The notes under the pieces are model-generated. The model did no database searches. It was not told the DNA's origin and worked only from the letters and a program-made list of their open reading frames with translations. From positions 682,001 through 746,000 of the forward strand of contig NZ_CP080377.1 in the NCBI RefSeq assembly GCF_019443505.1: 64,000 nt of DNA, given 5' to 3'. Of the stretch, positions 34,350 to 43,649 are shown one piece after another. The position numbers and the translations under genes were made by a program. The stretch's first letter is position 1, and every line of letters starts with the position of its first letter. The stretch comes from Janthinobacterium sp. PAMC25594. GTDB taxonomy: Bacteria; Pseudomonadota; Gammaproteobacteria; Burkholderiales; Burkholderiaceae_D.

Positions 34350-35680
34350 GCTTGCTCCTTGCGCAACAGTTCCCGCGCTGGCGGTGCTTCGCCGCAGTCG
34401 CCCTGGGCCTTGCCGGCCACATACCGGCATTCGCTTAGCAAGCTGCCGTCCTCGCGCCAGCTGCGGCGCCAGCCGTCGCGCTGGTCGTTCACGTAGTCAA
34501 TAGAATGCTCGGGCTTGCCGCTTTCGTACCACGAGCGCGACGTGCCTTGCTCGCGCAGTTGCGCATCCCAGCGTCTTTCCAGCACCAGCACGTCCTGCGG
34601 GCTGTAGCGCTGCACGCTGAGCAGCCCGCCCTTGTCGCCATACTGCTGGCGGCTTTGCACCTTGCCGTCAGGATAGAATTCCAACGCCTCGCCCGTGGGT
34701 AAATCGTTGACCTGCGTCATCCTGGCCCGCACGGCGCCGTCGGGGTAGTAATTCGTCGTCAAGCCATTGAACTTGCCATTCTGCATTTCCGCGCGGCTGG
34801 AGATTTTTCCATCAGGGAAGTACGTGAGCATCTCGCCTTCCATCTGTCCACCGCGCAAAGTGTAGCTGGTGCTCAGCTTGCCATTTTCATCAAACGTCTG
34901 CACGGGACCGTCGACGCGCTTGCCGTTGCGGTAGCTGCTCGTCTCGCGCAGCTTGCCCGTGGCGTGATATTGCTCATGCGTGCCTTCCGGCAAGCCATGG
35001 CGCCAGCTGCCACGCGATTCCAGCCTGCCATCGGCACGATAAAGGCTGGTGACGCCCTCCTGCCAGCCCTGCCCGTCCTGCGCCACCTGTTTCTCGATCT
35101 TGCCGTTCGGGTAATATGTGACAAAGCCGCCCACCAGCTCGCCGGATGCATAATCGGCCTTGCTGACCTGGCCCGACAGGCGCAGTTTGTGCCCGGCCAC
35201 GCTATAAATGTCCACCTTCCACGTACCTGGCAGTTTGCCTTTCGGCAAGGGTAACAGCAGCACATTCGGTGCGTTTTCCTGCTCGGTGGGGTAGAAACGT
35301 TCGTGCAGGTACAGGCGCGCCCGGCCATCGGCGCAGGCGGCTGGCGTGCAGGCGGCGATCTCGCGCACGATGGGGACGCTCCCGCCTTCCGGGCATTTTT
35401 TCAGGGTGACGAGCATGGGCGTCTTGTCGCGGATACGCCGGGCCAGCTCGGCTTTCAGCGCCTCGTACGGCGCCTCTTCCAGGTTCACTGAACGCGCATC
35501 CATGCGGATCTGCTTGCCGCCGCAGGCCGTCGTGCCCGCAATCGTGAACACGTCGCCGCCTTCGCTGTCGGGTTCGCTGGCCATGCTTGCCAGCACATGG
35601 CGCTGCACGATGTCCGCCTGCGCCATGCCTGAGTACAGCAAGGAGGCGCCCAGCAAGGCGCATATCGTCTTGATTTTCAT
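34331..35680 (-). CDS. Exported MORN/YwqK-like repeat protein, paralogue 2
   Basis: This 449-residue paralogue of the next gene downstream has the same plan: a signal peptide ending near GMAQA, a Cys-containing N-terminal domain with ADGRARLYLHE, then tandem MORN/YwqK repeats (YYPNGKIEKQV, YFPDGKISSRAE, EFYPDGKVQSRQQ). Identity between the two is patchy but colinear, consistent with an old tandem duplication. The start is nine bases after the kinase stop. It is probably periplasmic or surface-exposed. Linkage to a cytoplasmic phospho-signalling triad suggests that it is an output or sensor component (inference). Confidence 0.8.
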   Translation of the reverse strand: MKIKTICALLGASLLYSGMAQADIVQRHVLASMASEPDSEGGDVFTIAGTTACGGKQIRMDARSVNLEEAPYEALKAELARRIRDKTPMLVTLKKCPEGGSVPIVREIAACTPAACADGRARLYLHERFYPTEQENAPNVLLLPLPKGKLPGTWKVDIYSVAGHKLRLSGQVSKADYASGELVGGFVTYYPNGKIEKQVAQDGQGWQEGVTSLYRADGRLESRGSWRHGLPEGTHEQYHATGKLRETSSYRNGKRVDGPVQTFDENGKLSTSYTLRGGQMEGEMLTYFPDGKISSRAEMQNGKFNGLTTNYYPDGAVRARMTQVNDLPTGEALEFYPDGKVQSRQQYGDKGGLLSVQRYSPQDVLVLERRWDAQLREQGTSRSWYESGKPEHSIDYVNDQRDGWRRSWREDGSLLSECRYVAGKAQGDCGEAPPARELLRKEQAWRALN

Positions 35681-35689
35681 GCTATTCCT

Positions 35690-38032
35690 TTAATTTTCCG
35701 TCGTTGCGGCCACACCGGCCGGCACGAAGCTGACCCGGCCGTTGCGGTAGCGCACCAACACCACCACCTTAGCATCCCGCAATTGACCGTGCTGCACGGC
35801 CGGCAAGTAGGTCCAGCGCTTCACGCTGTCGAGCAGCACCTTGTTGAGCATGGGTTCCATCGGCAACTCGGCCGCCGCATAGCTGAGGGTGCCGTCGGCG
35901 GCAATGGTCAGGGTCAAGCGGTTTTCACCCGTTGCATGTTTTTCATCAAGCACGCCATACGTCACCGTTGTCATCGTCTCGCGCTGCACGCCGGCCACCT
36001 GGTCGCGCAAGGGCGGCAAGGCCTTGAGTTTGGTCGCCAGCAGCGCGCCATCGGCCAGCGCCTTGTCCCAGCGCTTCTGGTAATCCCACCCCTGAGCCAG
36101 GCGCAGCACCTTGGCGTTCAGGTCCATGCGCTGCATCGTGCGGGCGACGCCATTGTCGGCCGCTTCGCCCGGTTCCGTCGGCAAGGCGTTCTGCACGGCA
36201 TACCGGTAAGCCGTCAGCTGCGCCAGCGCCACCATGTTGACGGCATCGCGCTCGTCGCCGCCGCGCAGCAGGGCCGTGGCCGCGATGCCCAGCCAGGCAA
36301 CGCCATCGGTGGGGCGGGCCCACACGGCTTGCTCGAAATACTGGCGCGCCGCCTGCGGTTCGTTCAGGCTCAGGTGCATGCGGCCCATGGCCGCCGCCGC
36401 CAGATAGTCGCGCGGATCGGCTTGCAACTGGTCAAGATAGGTGTACGCCAATTCGGGGGAGTAGCCAGGCATCGCGCCCAGGCCTTCCATCAAGGTGGTA
36501 CGCAGGCGCGCGCGCGTCGGGTCGCCGCGGTAGCCCGAAGACTTGTCCTCGCCGGCCCGGTACAGCAGCTGCAAGCCGCGCGTGACGGCGTCGTCGTCGC
36601 CCTTGCCGACCGCTTGCGACAGGCTGTGCACTGCCTTGCGCGCATCGGACGGCTGGAAACTGGCTGTCTTGCGCGGGCGCCAGCCAAATACTTCCAGGCC
36701 AGCCGCCTGCTCGGCTTGCGCCTGCAAGGTGGCCTTGGCCTTGGCTTCATCGGGCGACGAGGTCCAGGCCGTAAAGCCGATCAGGAACAGCACGATCAGC
36801 AGCACCACGACGGCCCAGCCCTTGCCCGTCATGCCGCCGCTGCCCGCCACGGGGATGAAGACCGGCGCCTGGCCCGGCGCCGTATGGTGCGCGCCGCGCG
36901 CGCTGCGCGGCTGCGGCAACGATGGCTGTTGCAGTTGCATCTGCTGCGCTTGCACGGACGCCTGCCCGGCCGCGACGATGACCTTGTCGCGCGCGCAAGC
37001 GGCGCAACCGTGGCCCGCAAAATGCTGGTGTTCGGGATTCACGGCGCAAATGGTCAACTTGCCGCCGCTGCGCTGCGCATAGCCGCGCAGCAATTGCGCC
37101 CAGTCCGCCGCCGACGGCCGCTGGGATTGTGGCGACTGGGAAAACGCGCGGTCGAACATGGCGCGCAGTTCGGGCGGCATCAGCGCATGGCCGCTGGTGG
37201 CATTCGGCGCCAGCTGCTTGTGGCGTTTGACGCCATACGCATAGCAGCCGTCGCGGATGCGCCCGGGAATATCGGTCGCCACTTGCGCATTGCCGGGTCG
37301 CCCGCTGTACGGGTGGATGCCGAAGTTGAGCAACTGGAAGATGATGACGGCCAGGGCGAAGCGGTCTTGCGCCATTTCCGTGCCCGCCGGCATGCCCTTG
37401 CGCTGGAATTCCGGCGCAAGGTAGTCGGCCGTGAATTGCTCCGCCGGAAAACGCTCCGCATGGCCCTGGATGCTGAAACCGTCGCAATCGAGCATGGCGA
37501 TGTACAGCGAATCGCGGTAAAAGCGCAGGTTCACGGGCTTTAAATCGACCACGTAATGCTGCTGCTGGTGCAGCGCGTCGATGACGGCGGCCAGGTTGGC
37601 GGCCAGGGTCAGCTTGGGACCGAGTCCCGTGGGCAGGCCGGCCGCGCGCGCTTGCCGCTCCTGCATGATCTGTTCCAGCTCGGCCGTTTGCGCCATGTCC
37701 AGCAAGGGCATGACGAAACCGGCAAAGCCGCCCTGCCCGTCGAACACGGCCGCTTGCGGCCACGCGATCTGCACGTAGCGCTTGCCGTTTTCCAGCTGGT
37801 CGGGCAGCTCGGGCGACAATTCCAGCATCGCTTCGAGCTTGCGCCGGTTGGCGGCCCGGTCCAGGTGCGGGTGGTACAGCTTGGCGACCTGCGCGGGCGC
37901 GCCGGGCAGCAGATACACGCTGCCCGCGCCACCGCTTTTAATCAGTTTGCCCAGCACCAGCGTTCGGACTTTATCCAGCCAGATCTTGCCGCCCGGACTC
38001 AGACCGGGCGTGACGCCCTGCTTCTGGCTCAT
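35690..38032 (-). CDS. TerY-P-type protein kinase fused to zinc-binding, TM, TPR and TonB C-terminal segments
   Basis: This 780-residue protein has an N-terminal Ser/Thr-kinase-like domain with glycine loop GGAGSVY (34-40), Lys51, catalytic loop VVDLKPVN (Asp163, Asn168; the usual HRD is VVD), DFG-equivalent DGF (184-186) and an APE-like LAPEF. A Cys/His cluster follows (C329, H335-H337, C343, C346), as in TerY-P kinases. Next are a membrane helix (about 403-423), TPR-like repeats (about 520-640) and a C-terminal TonB-C-like domain. It probably phosphorylates cytoplasmic targets and signals across the inner membrane. It overlaps the PP2C gene by four bases. Confidence 0.82.
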   Translation of the reverse strand: MSQKQGVTPGLSPGGKIWLDKVRTLVLGKLIKSGGAGSVYLLPGAPAQVAKLYHPHLDRAANRRKLEAMLELSPELPDQLENGKRYVQIAWPQAAVFDGQGGFAGFVMPLLDMAQTAELEQIMQERQARAAGLPTGLGPKLTLAANLAAVIDALHQQQHYVVDLKPVNLRFYRDSLYIAMLDCDGFSIQGHAERFPAEQFTADYLAPEFQRKGMPAGTEMAQDRFALAVIIFQLLNFGIHPYSGRPGNAQVATDIPGRIRDGCYAYGVKRHKQLAPNATSGHALMPPELRAMFDRAFSQSPQSQRPSAADWAQLLRGYAQRSGGKLTICAVNPEHQHFAGHGCAACARDKVIVAAGQASVQAQQMQLQQPSLPQPRSARGAHHTAPGQAPVFIPVAGSGGMTGKGWAVVVLLIVLFLIGFTAWTSSPDEAKAKATLQAQAEQAAGLEVFGWRPRKTASFQPSDARKAVHSLSQAVGKGDDDAVTRGLQLLYRAGEDKSSGYRGDPTRARLRTTLMEGLGAMPGYSPELAYTYLDQLQADPRDYLAAAAMGRMHLSLNEPQAARQYFEQAVWARPTDGVAWLGIAATALLRGGDERDAVNMVALAQLTAYRYAVQNALPTEPGEAADNGVARTMQRMDLNAKVLRLAQGWDYQKRWDKALADGALLATKLKALPPLRDQVAGVQRETMTTVTYGVLDEKHATGENRLTLTIAADGTLSYAAAELPMEPMLNKVLLDSVKRWTYLPAVQHGQLRDAKVVVLVRYRNGRVSFVPAGVAATTEN

Positions 38033-38787
38033 GCGCGCAAGGCAAGCAGCAGGGTCTTGTCGTCGCCCGTGATCTGGTGCGTGCGCGGGTCGGCCAGCGT
38101 GGACGCCAACGCCGCATTGCCCAGTTCAACGCTGTCGACCGTGCGCAGATAGCCTTGCACGGCATCCATGAACGGCGCATACAGCGAACCATTGTTCTTG
38201 CTCATGGCAAAGGGCATGCAGCCGTCCGACATCAGCACGACGCCGCGCACGAACGGGGGAATCGGCAACAGGCGCAACTGTTCGCGCCAGCGCTCGCCGC
38301 TGATGAAATATGTTTCGTTGGCATATTCGCCATTCGCGGGCAGCGAGATCAGTTCGCCGCCGTCACTCAGCTGCGCCACGCCCAGGCCATCGCCCAGGTG
38401 GAAGAAGAAGCCGGCATCTTGCCCCATGACCACGCCGACGACCGTGCTGGCGTAGTCATCGAGGGTGGCGTTGGCGGCGTGGGCGATGTCGTCGAGCGCG
38501 GCGCGGATCTGCGCCAGGGTGCCCGCCAGCGCGCCGTCATGCAAATCCTGCACGGTGGCGCCCTGCTCCAGCCGCCCGGCCAGCGCTTGCACGGTTTGCG
38601 CTGCGACAAACTGCGCGCCCTGTTCGCTGAGTCTGGCCGAACCGGCGCCATCGCAGACGATGGCCACCAGCACGTCGTTCACGACGGCATGCGCGTGCGC
38701 GTCCTGGCAAGGGATGGCTTTATCCAGATGCGCCTTGCCCGTGACGGAGGCGCCGAACACGCGCCACTGCTGATTTACGATCGCCAT
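38029..38787 (-). CDS. PP2C-family protein phosphatase of the TerY-P-like triad
   Basis: This 252-residue protein serine/threonine phosphatase has the metal-site motifs VAIVCDGAGSARLSEQGA near residue 45, FHLGDG near 130, MSDGC near 185 and TGDDKTLLL at the end. It should reverse the action of the adjacent kinase. It lies 14 bases after the VWA gene and overlaps the kinase gene (ATGA), giving a fixed order of VWA, phosphatase, kinase. This order is described for TerY-P triads in the literature on tellurium-resistance-associated (Ter) systems. Confidence 0.88.
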   Translation of the reverse strand: MAIVNQQWRVFGASVTGKAHLDKAIPCQDAHAHAVVNDVLVAIVCDGAGSARLSEQGAQFVAAQTVQALAGRLEQGATVQDLHDGALAGTLAQIRAALDDIAHAANATLDDYASTVVGVVMGQDAGFFFHLGDGLGVAQLSDGGELISLPANGEYANETYFISGERWREQLRLLPIPPFVRGVVLMSDGCMPFAMSKNNGSLYAPFMDAVQGYLRTVDSVELGNAALASTLADPRTHQITGDDKTLLLALRA

Positions 38788-38801
38788 GGATCAGCGGGCT
38801 T

Positions 38802-39485
38802 TCACGTACTCACGACGGACCAGCCGTCCGTCGAAGCCAGCTGCGCCTGCGCGCCGGGACGCGACTGCGACACCACCTGCATGCTGGCGCTCAGCCACAG
38901 GAACAGTTCGCGGAACTGCAAGCCCTTCAGCTGCTTCACGCCCCGCTCGCCACGGCTGGAAAACTGCCCCAGCGTATCGATATTCGCGTTGTCGCCCACG
39001 GCGATGGGGAAGATCGCCACTTTATTCGCCTGCTCGGCCGCGCGCGCCTGTTCGGCGCCGTGCTGCCATTGGTCCGTCGGCTCGCCGTCCGACATCAAAA
39101 ACAGCCATGGCCGCGTGTACGCCACGCCAGCAGCGCGGAAACGCTGCTTTTCCTGCTCGATTTCGGCCAGCGCCAGTTCGACGGCCGCGCCGGTCGGCGT
39201 GGTGCCGTTCGCCTCAAGGCGGGGCGCCGTGAAATCCATGGCGTCGCACCAGTTGCTGGCCACCACGGCTTCATCGTGGGCGCCATATTGAATCACCAGG
39301 ATGCGCACGCGCTTGGCGGCGATCACGTCGGACTTGAGTTCCTGTTCCAGCAAGGCCAGCCCTTCGTTCAGCAAGGAGACGGGTTCGCCCGCCATGCTGC
39401 CGGAACAGTCCAGCACGAGCACCAGCGGCGTGCGTTGTTCGGTATTGTCGACCAGGGCGACGTCGGGGATCATTATTGAACTCAT
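38802..39485 (-). CDS. VWA-domain protein (TerY-like)
   Basis: This 227-residue von Willebrand factor A domain protein has a complete MIDAS: DCSGSM near residue 28, the threonine loop GTTPTGAAV near 95 and MSDGEPTD near 130. TerY-like VWA proteins are cytoplasmic metal-binding adaptors in Ter-linked stress systems. It is first in the five-gene operon. I chose ATG 39485; ATG 39470 is possible and neither has a strong ribosome-binding site. Confidence 0.88.
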   Translation of the reverse strand: MSSIMIPDVALVDNTEQRTPLVLVLDCSGSMAGEPVSLLNEGLALLEQELKSDVIAAKRVRILVIQYGAHDEAVVASNWCDAMDFTAPRLEANGTTPTGAAVELALAEIEQEKQRFRAAGVAYTRPWLFLMSDGEPTDQWQHGAEQARAAEQANKVAIFPIAVGDNANIDTLGQFSSRGERGVKQLKGLQFRELFLWLSASMQVVSQSRPGAQAQLASTDGWSVVST

Positions 39486-39786
39486 GGGCAATCGGTAAAT
39501 GTGAAATCGGACATAATGCGAATCTTACATCACGCACCGCGACTTGCCGCGCGAGATTGCGCTGATCCTTGGTCGACTTTGCCTGACGCCAAAATCTGGC
39601 CTAACTTGATGAATGCCCGGATGGCCCTGGGGCTATACCTGATAGCCGCACCCCGCAAAATATCAATCCCCATCTCATTCGGATGAATGATGCGCCGCGC
39701 AGCACCCTTGCCTAGACTGGCTCCAGCCTCACGCCCGCCCGACCGGGCCACGCGCCAGGGGCACTCAACCATCGAGGGTCGACATC
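39486..39786. other. Divergent intergenic region
   Basis: This 301-base region lies between the leftward VWA operon and the rightward secreted-protein gene. No convincing gene is seen. CATTC-GGAT-GAATG at 39676-39689 is a short dyad that could be a regulator site for the rightward pair, which includes a LuxR-type gene. No confident promoter elements were found. Confidence 0.4.
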
Positions 39787-40230
39787 ATGAAAACCATCAT
39801 CCTGAGCACATTGCTGGGCCTGTCCGTCACCTGCCTGGCGCCGAGCGCGCAAAACCTGCCCCAAGATAAGACCGTGGACGTGCCGGGCCACTCGCTGCGC
39901 ATCGACGTGCCGGCGCAGCCCCGCCACATGCTGCGCGAAGACTTCCAGCAATTCGTGGGCGCCTACGACCTGTCGAATGGCGACACCCTGCAGCTGCGCC
40001 GCGCCGGCGGCATCATGTATGCACGCATCGGCAACCAGCCCGAACACCGCATCGTCGCCACGGGCCGCAATGCCTTCGTCGCGCTGGACCGCCAGCTGAA
40101 AGTGCGCATCGACCATCACGACGATGGCAGCGTGGGCGGCGAGCTGGTGATGGTGGTGCCGGCACGCCAGTTGGCCGATGGCAGCGCGCAGGGCGAGCAT
40201 CTGGCCACGCTGGGCTTTCCAGGCCGCTGA
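39787..40230 (+). CDS. Small exported protein of unknown function
   Basis: This 147-residue protein has a signal peptide (MKTIILSTLLGLSVTCLAPSA). A mature domain of about 125 residues contains FQQFVGAYDLSNGDTLQLRR, a lipocalin- or calycin-like strand pattern, but no family can be named. A regulator gene starts 24 bases after its stop, so the two are likely co-transcribed. Confidence 0.7.
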   Translation: MKTIILSTLLGLSVTCLAPSAQNLPQDKTVDVPGHSLRIDVPAQPRHMLREDFQQFVGAYDLSNGDTLQLRRAGGIMYARIGNQPEHRIVATGRNAFVALDRQLKVRIDHHDDGSVGGELVMVVPARQLADGSAQGEHLATLGFPGR

Positions 40231-40254
40231 CCGTGGCACGAACTGGCGGACGCC

Positions 40255-41442
40255 ATGGACATGCCGATGACAGCGCAGCAGCAGGCATTGATCGCCCGCC
40301 TGTATGACGCGGCCCTCGACGATGCGCTGTGGCCGCAGCTGTGTCGCGACCTGGCCGATGCGTGCGGCGGCGCCAGTGAAACCATCCTGATCCTGGAAAG
40401 CGACAGCGGCGCGCAGCTGCTCAATCCTGCAGGCCACTTCGGCAAGGAGGCTACCAGCGCGTATGAAGCGTATTACTGGCAGCACGATATCTGGGCGAAA
40501 CTGGCATACCGCCTGGGCGTGGGCCAGGTACACGACAGCGCGAAGCACATTCGTCCGCGCGATTTCGAGCGCACGGAATTCTATGCCGACTTTTGCCGCC
40601 CGCACGACCTTTACCACGTCATCTGCGCAATCTTGCCCATGGCGCCCGGGGAATCTGCCCAGCTGGGTGTGCACCGCCAGCGCACGCAGGGGCCGTTTGC
40701 GGACAGCCCACTGGTGCAGGCGCAACTGCAAGCGCTGCTGCCGCACCTGCAGCGCGCCCTGCGCATCCGCTCCCGCCTGGCGCACAGCGGCATGCAGGAG
40801 CGCACCACGCGCGCGGCGCTCGATGCGCTCGACACGGCCGTGCTGCTGGTAGATAGCCGGCTCGACGTGCTCTACGCGAATGCCAGCGCACTGGCCCTGT
40901 TCGGTCCCGGCCTGGAACGCAGCCTGCATTGCCCGGCTGGCGGCAGCTCCCGCTGGTGCGCGTTGCCGCAACTGGCGCAAGCCGTGCGGCAAGCCATCGG
41001 CACCGGCCAGGGCAAGCGGGTCGCCGCGCCCATCGCCAGCGCCGTGCGCCTGCCGCGCCCGGGCGCACCCGACCTGTGCCTGACGGTGGCACCCTTCCAG
41101 CCGCCGCAAGGCCAGTCCACCCAGCGCCCATGCGCCCTGGTGCTGGCGCGCGACCCGCAGGCACCGGCCATCGCCGTCCCTGCGCTGCAACAGTTGTTTG
41201 ACCTGACGCAAGCCGAAGCGCTGGTGGCCCAGGCGCTGGCGCAAGGCGCCGCCATCGACCGCATCGCCGCCGATACGGGCGTCTCCATCAACACCGTCAG
41301 GACGCATCTGCACCACATCTACGACAAGACCGGCACGGCGCGCCAGGGCGAACTGATCGCCAGGATCCACCAGGATGCGGGAAACAATGCGGGCACATCA
41401 ACGGCATCATTTAGCACTCACAGCATAAAGAGAAACATGTGA
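40255..41442 (+). CDS. LuxR-type transcriptional regulator
   Basis: The protein has 395 residues. A long N-terminal sensor region of about 320 residues includes a PAS-like part around 190-300 (LDALDTAVLLVDSRLDVLYANASALALFG). The C-terminal LuxR helix-turn-helix reads LTQAEALVAQALAQGAAIDRIAADTGVSINTVRTHLHHIYDKTG. The ligand or signal is unknown. It lies 24 bases after a secreted-protein gene and may regulate it. The last 20 residues are Ser/Thr/Asn-rich and lie where base composition turns AT-rich. Confidence 0.85.
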   Translation: MDMPMTAQQQALIARLYDAALDDALWPQLCRDLADACGGASETILILESDSGAQLLNPAGHFGKEATSAYEAYYWQHDIWAKLAYRLGVGQVHDSAKHIRPRDFERTEFYADFCRPHDLYHVICAILPMAPGESAQLGVHRQRTQGPFADSPLVQAQLQALLPHLQRALRIRSRLAHSGMQERTTRAALDALDTAVLLVDSRLDVLYANASALALFGPGLERSLHCPAGGSSRWCALPQLAQAVRQAIGTGQGKRVAAPIASAVRLPRPGAPDLCLTVAPFQPPQGQSTQRPCALVLARDPQAPAIAVPALQQLFDLTQAEALVAQALAQGAAIDRIAADTGVSINTVRTHLHHIYDKTGTARQGELIARIHQDAGNNAGTSTASFSTHSIKRNM

Positions 41443-41704
41443 GTTATTGGCCAGTCAGAGGCAACGCCTACTGCTGGAAGAACACATCGTGTTTCACCAT
41501 CAGCGTCTGATCTAACTCGCATTAACAAATGGAACGAAAATTTTCACGACATTTGTTCTTATTAGAGAACAATACCGGATTGATCCATATCATGAAAACA
41601 ACAAAAATAAATGCCGTCACTATTCATATTTACTAACATGAAATTCCATTCTGAAAAAATTATGTAAAGCCACTTAGCAATACGGACATTGAAAGAAATA
41701 AATC

Positions 41705-42370
41705 ATGTTAAATAAAGTAAAATTTATCGCTATAGCCACCTTATCAGCCACATCCATGTCGGCGAACTCTTGGCCAGACGGCAATCAATCCAATTGTCTT
41801 TACGCAGTGACGGTATCTGGCACTCCCAGCCGTCAAACTCCGTGTCCCGCCGCGGACCCCATTGATCTGGCCAACAACGAAAGTATAAAAATAGCCATTT
41901 CACTATTAAATATCAACATGAGCGAGTTAAGTTTTCGAGGATGTGAGCTTGGACGATTCTCTGCGATGCCAGATGATCGCAGTGATAAAAAATATATTAT
42001 TTCATACAAAATAGATAAGGAAAAATTTCTTGCTCCGACCTTGCACGAGCTATCACATGTTCTGCAAATGAAAAACGCAGGAGGTTCGCTTGCGCTTTCA
42101 AAAAAATACCGATCAAAACGCATTGAGCTAGCCGCAGATTATATGACTGGCGTCATGTTTTCACGACTATTCAAAAATATGGACCTCAAAAAATTCGAAC
42201 AAAACATATTACTCACCGGACTTTATTTCGAATCTTCGGAATTGGCACATGGCAGGCCAGACGAACGTATTTCTGCATTCCGACTTGGCGTATTTGAAAA
42301 AAAAGGAAAAATAAACATGTCAGAAATCGAACTTGATTTCCAAAGGAATATATATGCGAAATTTTTCTAG
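41705..42370 (+). CDS. Exported HExxH metalloprotease-like protein
   Basis: This 221-residue protein has a signal peptide (about 20 residues, ending SMSANS). A zinc-binding motif HELSH (114-118) is followed by ELAADYMTG (141-149), where Glu141 or Asp145 could be the third ligand, as in zincins with an E-x-x-AD pattern. The mature protein is small, with four cysteines in the first 80 residues. It resembles metallopeptidases but I cannot name the family. The gene is clearly AT-rich compared with its surroundings, and it overlaps the next gene by 17 bases. Confidence 0.7.
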   Translation: MLNKVKFIAIATLSATSMSANSWPDGNQSNCLYAVTVSGTPSRQTPCPAADPIDLANNESIKIAISLLNINMSELSFRGCELGRFSAMPDDRSDKKYIISYKIDKEKFLAPTLHELSHVLQMKNAGGSLALSKKYRSKRIELAADYMTGVMFSRLFKNMDLKKFEQNILLTGLYFESSELAHGRPDERISAFRLGVFEKKGKINMSEIELDFQRNIYAKFF

Positions 42371-43187
42371 GCCTCTGACAGTACTGCGCGGCCTCGCACT
42401 ACTTGCAACAGCATCCGTGTACACACTAGCCTATGCGGAAATAAATTTGGGTGTACTAAGCGAGTGCAAGGACATCGCAAGCGTTGTAGATGAATTAAAA
42501 AAAGGAGCGTTGCCTGCGGCAGATGAATGCAAGTTACCACAACGTAATCTGGAATATACGCTGATGCAACGCGCAGGTGGCAAACAGTCAAAATTGTGCC
42601 TACTGAAAAGTACCTCCGTCGATTTGCTCAGCGACTTCACCTGCTTCAGATATAGCACACCTGCCAATGGTGCAATGACATGCTTTCGGCGTGCCAGACT
42701 CAAGGATATCACTTCCTACAAACAAGACTACGAGAGGAAGGGGGCGACAATGGTACAGGATTATCTTGCCGCAGCCTCGCAATGCAAGGTTTCAAATGGC
42801 AATAGTTCCGTTACCCCATATGTCGCCTTTCCGAAAGTATTAACTTTTATCGCAAAATTTGAATTCGGATTTACCACATTCATCGGAAATGGCCGTAAAA
42901 CGGATAGCATTATTCAACACGGCTATGCAAGGACGGATGCTTCCATTACATCCGATATTCCAGATGCCATTGAATATATTAGCTTCAATATTTCACCTAC
43001 TCAGAAGCAATCTTCAGTCAATGAAAAGAAGATAGGGAAATGGACAATTGAAATAAAAAAACATGATGACTACGATAAAGAAATTAATGCGGAATTACGA
43101 AAAAAACATCTGCGACTCCTTATCCAATCAATCGACTATGATCTCGAAAAACAATCAGAAACAGACATTCCGATAACGAAAAAATAG
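42354..43187 (+). CDS. Exported protein of unknown function, 5' part of a frameshifted gene
   Basis: This 277-residue open frame has a signal peptide ending near LAYA. A mature part has several cysteines (LSECKD, ADECKLPQ, SKLCLLK, TCFRY, MTCFRR) and a Lys-rich C-terminus. The frame ends at TAG just after a run of six A (43179-43184). Coding sense continues in the -1 frame to 43609, so one missing base, or ribosomal slippage, separates the two parts. It is AT-rich and overlaps the preceding metalloprotease-like gene. The family is not recognised. Confidence 0.65.
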   Translation: MRNFSRPLTVLRGLALLATASVYTLAYAEINLGVLSECKDIASVVDELKKGALPAADECKLPQRNLEYTLMQRAGGKQSKLCLLKSTSVDLLSDFTCFRYSTPANGAMTCFRRARLKDITSYKQDYERKGATMVQDYLAAASQCKVSNGNSSVTPYVAFPKVLTFIAKFEFGFTTFIGNGRKTDSIIQHGYARTDASITSDIPDAIEYISFNISPTQKQSSVNEKKIGKWTIEIKKHDDYDKEINAELRKKHLRLLIQSIDYDLEKQSETDIPITKK

Positions 43188-43609
43188 CCATACTTGATGA
43201 CATTCAGAAGAATATATCCAGTTCTCTCATAAATGAGAAATTTACTCTTATCAGAGATGAGGATTTCACAAAAATTGGATTGACGCGCAAGAAGATAATT
43301 GAAGAGGCAGATAAAAAAATGGCTTTTGGCGTATATAAAAGAAACCAAATACAGGTAGGCGAAAATATCCTGATGGTATTCAATACGCATCAACCCGCTT
43401 GCACCGAAAAAAATTCGGGTGCCGTAGCGGTGTACTCTTTCCTTGTTCTTCCGATGAAAGACGTGGCATCGGACTTTGGCAGTGTGATGCTGACCTTCAC
43501 CGGCATAGACAACTGTTCGGACTCTTTGCGAAGCGATGTTCAGGACTACTTGGCAAGGTTAAATGAAGTCATCAGGAAAAAAATATTCTTGGTCCTGCAG
43601 AGCCACTAG
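43184..43609 (+). pseudogene. 3' part of the frameshifted exported protein
   Basis: The -1 frame is open from 43142 to 43609 with no ATG near its start. It encodes IAILDDIQKN, TLIRDEDFTKIG, KKIIEEADKKMAFGVYKRNQ, AVAVYSFLVLPM and a closing Lys-rich helix. Adding one A to the A6 tract at 43179-43184 joins it in frame to the upstream protein, giving about 418 residues. It could be translated only by frameshifting or by weak internal initiation. Confidence 0.55.
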
Positions 43610-43649
43610 GTCGGAAATTCCATCAAGCAGACATTTGAAAGGTGAAATT

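Noticed and set aside
41580..41593. TTGATCCATATCAT, a 9-of-10 match to an FNR box upstream of the AT-rich island
   Set aside because: In AT-rich DNA a one-mismatch site is expected by chance, and it lies 112 bases from the start without a visible promoter.
41443..41704. Possible small RNA or leader in the AT-rich gap before the metalloprotease-like gene
   Set aside because: No stable hairpin, terminator or promoter pair could be made out by eye.
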